Shown here one piece after another: positions 60,660 to 64,000 of a stretch of 64,000 bases of DNA. Every line of letters starts with the position of its first letter. The stretch's first letter is position 1. This DNA is from Wurfbainia villosa (Eukaryota > Streptophyta > Magnoliopsida > Zingiberales > Zingiberaceae): positions 106,688,479-106,752,478 of the forward strand of contig CM045997.1 of the NCBI GenBank assembly GCA_025175895.1, in the 5' to 3' direction. The notes under the pieces are model-generated. The model was not told the origin of the DNA and ran no database searches. It worked only from the letters and a program-made list of their open reading frames with translations. The translations under genes and the position numbers were made by a program.

Positions 60660-61879
60660 TTAGCATATGAGAGTGATACTACTTGTATGACACAGTTAAT
60701 AATGACCAGGAGTAGTTTTGCAAAGTTGTGTTGTATGCTCGAAAGTGAAGGGAGCTTGAAAGAAACAAAATATATGTAGGTAGATGAGCAAGTAGCAATG
60801 TCATTACATTGATAACTCATTATGTCAAGAATAGAGCTATACAATTTCAATTCAAAAGGTCTGACAAAACAATTACTAGACATTGTTCTCGATTTTTAGA
60901 TGTTGTTATTTGTCTACAAAATGTGTTTTTCAAAAATCCAGAGTCAATTGCAGCAGACTTAACATATTGAAGATGGAAACGGTTTAAGTTAATTATTACA
61001 TTTTTTTTTAAAGTTAGTATTTAGGATATTTGTTCTTATTTTCTTTTGGTTGTTCCTTGTAGAATTGTTTGGGTGCTTTAGATGGGACACATATTAAAGT
61101 TAGAGTACTATCAGAGGATAGACCTAGATATTGGACAAGAAAAGGTGAAATTGCTATTAATGTGCTTGTCGCTTGTTCCCAAGATATGCAATTTATATAT
61201 GTGTTGTCTGGATGGGAAGGGTCACCAGCAAATAATAGAGTACTACGAGATGCAATCACTAGGAAAAATGGATTAAAAATCCCACATAGTGTGCTACTCA
61301 ATTTTTCAAAATACCCCTAAATACCTTATTGTGTTTTGAGTTTGTGATATATTTTAATACATTTATTCAATTTATAGGATAGTATTACCTTGTCGATGTC
61401 GGTTACACAAACTGTGAAGGCCTTTTAGCACCATATAGAAGTCAAAGATATCATTTAAATGAATGGAAAGAAGGGCGAGTACCTAGAAGTCCTCAAGAGT
61501 TTTTTTTAATATGAAGCATTCAGCTGCTAGAAAGGTGATAAAGAGATGCTTCGGACTACTTAAAATAAGTTGGGTAATACTTACAAGTCCAGCTTATTAT
61601 CCGATCCGAACTCAAAATCGAATTATTATGGCATGTTGCCTTCTTCACAATTTTATAAGGAGAGAAATAGATGAGAATCTTTCAAAAAGAAGGTTGGAGA
61701 GAAGATTGAATAGTCAACAAAATGAAGTTGATGAAATGTGTGAAAACATGGAGGTAACCATTGAGATGAATTTAATGTTTGGCGAGATAATTTGCCCAAT
61801 GACATGTTTAATGAATGGAAAAGATCTAGATGAGATCAGTTGTGCAATTCGTATTGAATTATTATATTCTTGTCTGTAA
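60660..61879 (+). pseudogene. PIF/Harbinger transposase, decayed
   Basis: The N-terminal part, in two frames at about 60680-60960, has MTRSSFAKLC and EEQVAM-like DEQVAMSLH, then RAIQFQFKRS. After a probable intron (acceptor TTCCTTGTAG at about 61062) comes GALDGTHIKV with the first catalytic Asp (61081-61083). The second Asp is in YYLVDVGY (61395-61397). A long block follows, with KHSAARKVIKRCFGLLK, PIRTQNRIIMACCLLHNFI, ending at about 61879. The third catalytic residue, normally Glu in VIERCFG, is Lys (AAG, 61541-61543). Frame changes between blocks may be introns or damage. The DDE reaction would not be expected to work. Confidence 0.85.
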
Positions 61880-62987
61880 GGTTATCTTGAACATCTTAAA
61901 AAACTTTCTTTTTGTCTACTTTGCATGTAGTTGTGTCAAAAAATATATATTTTTTGTATTGACATCTTAAATCCATGCAAGAAGTGGAAAAATTATATAT
62001 ATGTTCCTTTATTAAGCTAGTGGATACTTCTTCAATTGATTTTCTGATGATACTATTGAACTAATGTATGTTGGTTTGGGGAGAAGATTTTTTTTTTTTT
62101 GCACAGAACATGTGAACTTTTGTAACTGATGAGTGGTAATAATACTACCATACCAGGGAATAGTAGACATATCTTGGTAAGCAATATCAAAACAATATTA
62201 CTAAAGTTAATTAAGCTCAATGTTCACTGACGAAATGCAAATCATCCTTATTTTCCAGAGGAATCCAACATCTTAGGTACATAATTCATAGTTACTAATC
62301 ATAATTTTGAAATAGTAGCTCTATTGACCTTACAAATATCATTTGATTGAGCATCAACCACACTCAAGAAGTTCTGCTTATGCAAAATCTCAAACATATT
62401 AGTTCTTCCCTTCTGTATTATTGTGGACAATTCTCATGTCTCAAAATCTCAAATTAATCAGGTTGCCTTTTATTGTAATAGTTATGTTTTTTTATTTATT
62501 AGAGTTATAAATAATTGAACCTGTAAGAATTTATGGTTGAAAGTTTTACAAGAGGAAGTAATCACTGACAGAAGATCCAAAAAGAAATTGTAGGGAACTA
62601 TATCTATCAATGACAAAACACTATCTTTTACCATGGCATAAAATTGAGATATTTGAATGGCCTTAGTTATACAAACTCAATTATCCACAAATCTTATTGT
62701 GAGATGGCAAAAAATTCTTACATCATTGAGTAACAATCTTTTTCATCTTTTATTGAAATGAAGGATTCTTTGAATTAGTATTTCAGGAACTTCGACAAGA
62801 TAATGATGCATGAAATCCATCTTTCAGTTGGCATTTCAAAAAGTTCCCAGAAAATGTGATTGAGATATATGGCAAAGGGCCATAACTACACTAGTAGTAC
62901 ATCCAAAATAAGATGAATGAATAAGGATAAATTCCTACCTAACAAGTCACTCGTACAAGATTTAAATATTGTAAATAGATGTTTTAC
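61880..62987. other. Spacer inside the Harbinger element
   Basis: AT-rich; no ORF of interest. It may include intron sequence of the captured WD40 gene (the minus strand after its donor site at 62987) and noncoding Harbinger sequence; the junction could not be placed. Confidence 0.4.
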
Positions 62988-63290
62988 CTTTATGTTTGTA
63001 TTCCCAGTGAAAGTTTGAAGAGAATTTTCTATTATTCTTGATGCACTTACAGGCAAGTTCCATAGCTTTAGTGAGTTATCAGTAGATGTAGATACCAGAC
63101 TCAATGCAAGTACTTGACATAGCTCACAGTTTTCATATGGTTAACCAGAATACAACAGGGTATTCTCAAATTACGGAGATCGTAACAGTAGATCTTGTGA
63201 TCTACTGAACCAATTGCAAGTGAATATGCAGAATCAGGTTGAAATTGCACAAAGAACATGTTTGCCTTAGAAGCTTTTGAGACTTTTAAC
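62988..63290 (-). pseudogene. Fragment of a SPA-type (COP1 partner) WD40 gene
   Basis: The minus strand gives SKASKANMFFVQFQP, GSVDHKIYCYDLRNL and MKTVSYVKYLH. After a small frameshift it gives STSTDNSLKLWNL, RIIENSLQTFTG and NTNIK. This is the order and wording of the C-terminal WD40 repeats of plant SPA proteins, which with COP1 form a light-signalling ubiquitin ligase. COP1 itself is less similar (it has HHIHYYDLRN). The sequence ends at AAG|GTAAAAC, an intron donor at the place where SPA genes have one, so it is a genomic and not an mRNA copy. Two WD40 Gly-His pairs are altered (GH to NH and to GN). Only about 95 residues remain; no function expected. Confidence 0.8.
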
Positions 63291-63361
63291 TTTTGGATAT
63301 TTATATTTATTTGAGTTGTTAATTTTGTGGTATAGGTAAACATAACTAATTAAACATCAAT

Positions 63362-64000
63362 GGGTTACCAAAGAAGATGTTGCACTTATCGAAGCATTGA
63401 TGCAATTGAACAATGCCGGAGTGCTTAGGAACAAAAATGAGAGAGGGGGTTTTAGATAGGACATGGACAAAAACTACAACAAATGCTTGAGGTTAGCTTG
63501 TCTGGACATGGAATTAAGGCAAAACCACACATTGAATCGGTTAAGAACTTTCCAAAAGCTTCACAATGTTGTGCATGACATGTTGTATGGAGTTGGGAGT
63601 AGGGGTTTTGGTCGGGACTAAAAAAAAAATGTGTTACGGTTGAAAAAGTAGTGTGGGATGAATATCTTAAGGTAATTTATTTTATTATTAAAATATTTAT
63701 TTTTATTTTCTTTTTTTTAGTTGGTAATATGATTATTTTTTACAGACTCATGGAGATGCAGAACAGTTTAGATACAAGTCATTGTCTTATTATGAGGAAT
63801 TTTCTATCATCTTTGGTGGAGATCGTGCATCTGGGAAAGATGCTCAAGTTCCTACTGATATTGTGGAAGAATTAGACAAAGTTGCAGATGAAAATGATGA
63901 TGAGAGTATAGGTGTTGAGGGGGATTTTGCTTCGTATGCCCAATATTTAATGTTTGAATCAAATGAAGATAGTTTGAAGCCAAATGAAGAGAGTTCAAAG
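63362..64000 (+). pseudogene. Harbinger Myb/SANT-like ORF, decayed and incomplete
   Basis: Begins WVTKEDVALIEALM, the first helix of a Myb/SANT-like DNA-binding domain (Myb_DNA-bind_3), continues with GGF and a stop (63457-63459 in one frame), then GHGIKAKPHIES in that frame and KLHNVVHDMLYG in another. So at least one frameshift separates parts of the domain. After VWDEYLK comes a GT donor (63672) and an acceptor TACAG at 63745. The tail follows, with FSIIFGGDRASGKDA and an acidic end running off the window. In PIF/Harbinger this protein helps the transposase reach the nucleus and the DNA ends. Confidence 0.8.

Larger units (their letters stand above)
59583..64000 (+). mobile_element. PIF/Harbinger element, left end present, right end beyond the window
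   Basis: The left terminus GGTTGTGTTTGGTTGG follows TTTAA, compatible with a TAA or TTA target duplication, and cuts the copia pol remnant in the middle of KYIKELL. It resembles the ends of the Tourist-like element at 30463. Inside are a DDE_4-type transposase (60660-61879) and a Myb/SANT-like ORF (63362 onward), the two proteins of autonomous PIF/Harbinger elements. A WD40 gene fragment lies in reverse between them. Both ORFs are damaged, so the element is dead by itself. Confidence 0.82.

Noticed and set aside
60503..60883. 126-codon frame on the minus strand
   Set aside because: It is opposite to the transposase N-terminal region, whose plus-strand blocks match PIF/Harbinger proteins.
1..64000. 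Integrated pararetrovirus or geminivirus sequence
   Set aside because: Looked for in passing; no movement-protein, coat-protein or replication-protein wording was noticed. All reverse-transcriptase pieces seen fit copia, L1 or RTE.

Overview
The window looks like a transposon-rich stretch of a flowering-plant nuclear genome. Evidence: a seven-exon plant-type cyclophilin gene with canonical GT/AG introns, plant Ty1-copia and Ty3-gypsy LTR retrotransposons, RTE and L1 LINEs, tRNA-derived SINEs, hAT and PIF/Harbinger DNA transposons, and AT-rich introns. A monocot is my guess from the cyclophilin wording and the repeat style; the sequence does not prove it. No bacterial genes, CRISPR arrays or rRNA genes are seen.

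Layout. 1-22 kb is a repeat graveyard. It holds two solo copia-type LTRs with perfect 5-bp target duplications (4399-5879 plus strand, 11249-12736 minus strand), decayed L1 and RTE LINE pieces, a SINE with an 11-bp target duplication (8804-9028), a 174-bp hAT-like MITE, and long stretches of decayed LTR sequence. 22.8-39.8 kb is one real host gene on the minus strand: a CYP22/PPIH-type spliceosomal cyclophilin. Its seven exons total 618 nt (205 codons plus stop), spread over 17 kb. Intron 3 is about 14 kb and contains two RTE LINE copies, an Au-like SINE and a Harbinger-type MITE. 39.8-42.3 kb is the gene's upstream side, with a second MITE.

42.3-64 kb is a nested transposon complex. A gag-only Ty1-copia element (42295-53433) carries a TRIM array (46664-51320). 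The TRIM array carries a Ty3-gypsy-like solo LTR (47992-51221), which in turn carries a hAT element (49689-50435). Target duplications can be read at every level. To the right, an old copia pol remnant was split by a second, different gag-only copia element (53779-58767). It was then cut by a PIF/Harbinger element (59583 to the window end) that holds a decayed transposase, a decayed Myb/SANT-like partner ORF and, between them in reverse orientation, a fragment of a SPA-type WD40 gene.

How it works together. Only the cyclophilin appears to be an intact host gene. Every transposon ORF I examined has stops, frameshifts or lost key residues. The two gag-only elements would need a partner's polymerase in trans. 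The best candidates for something unusual are these two gag-only families, their duplicated LTR ends and shared GTCGAC palindromes, and the host-gene fragment inside the Harbinger element.
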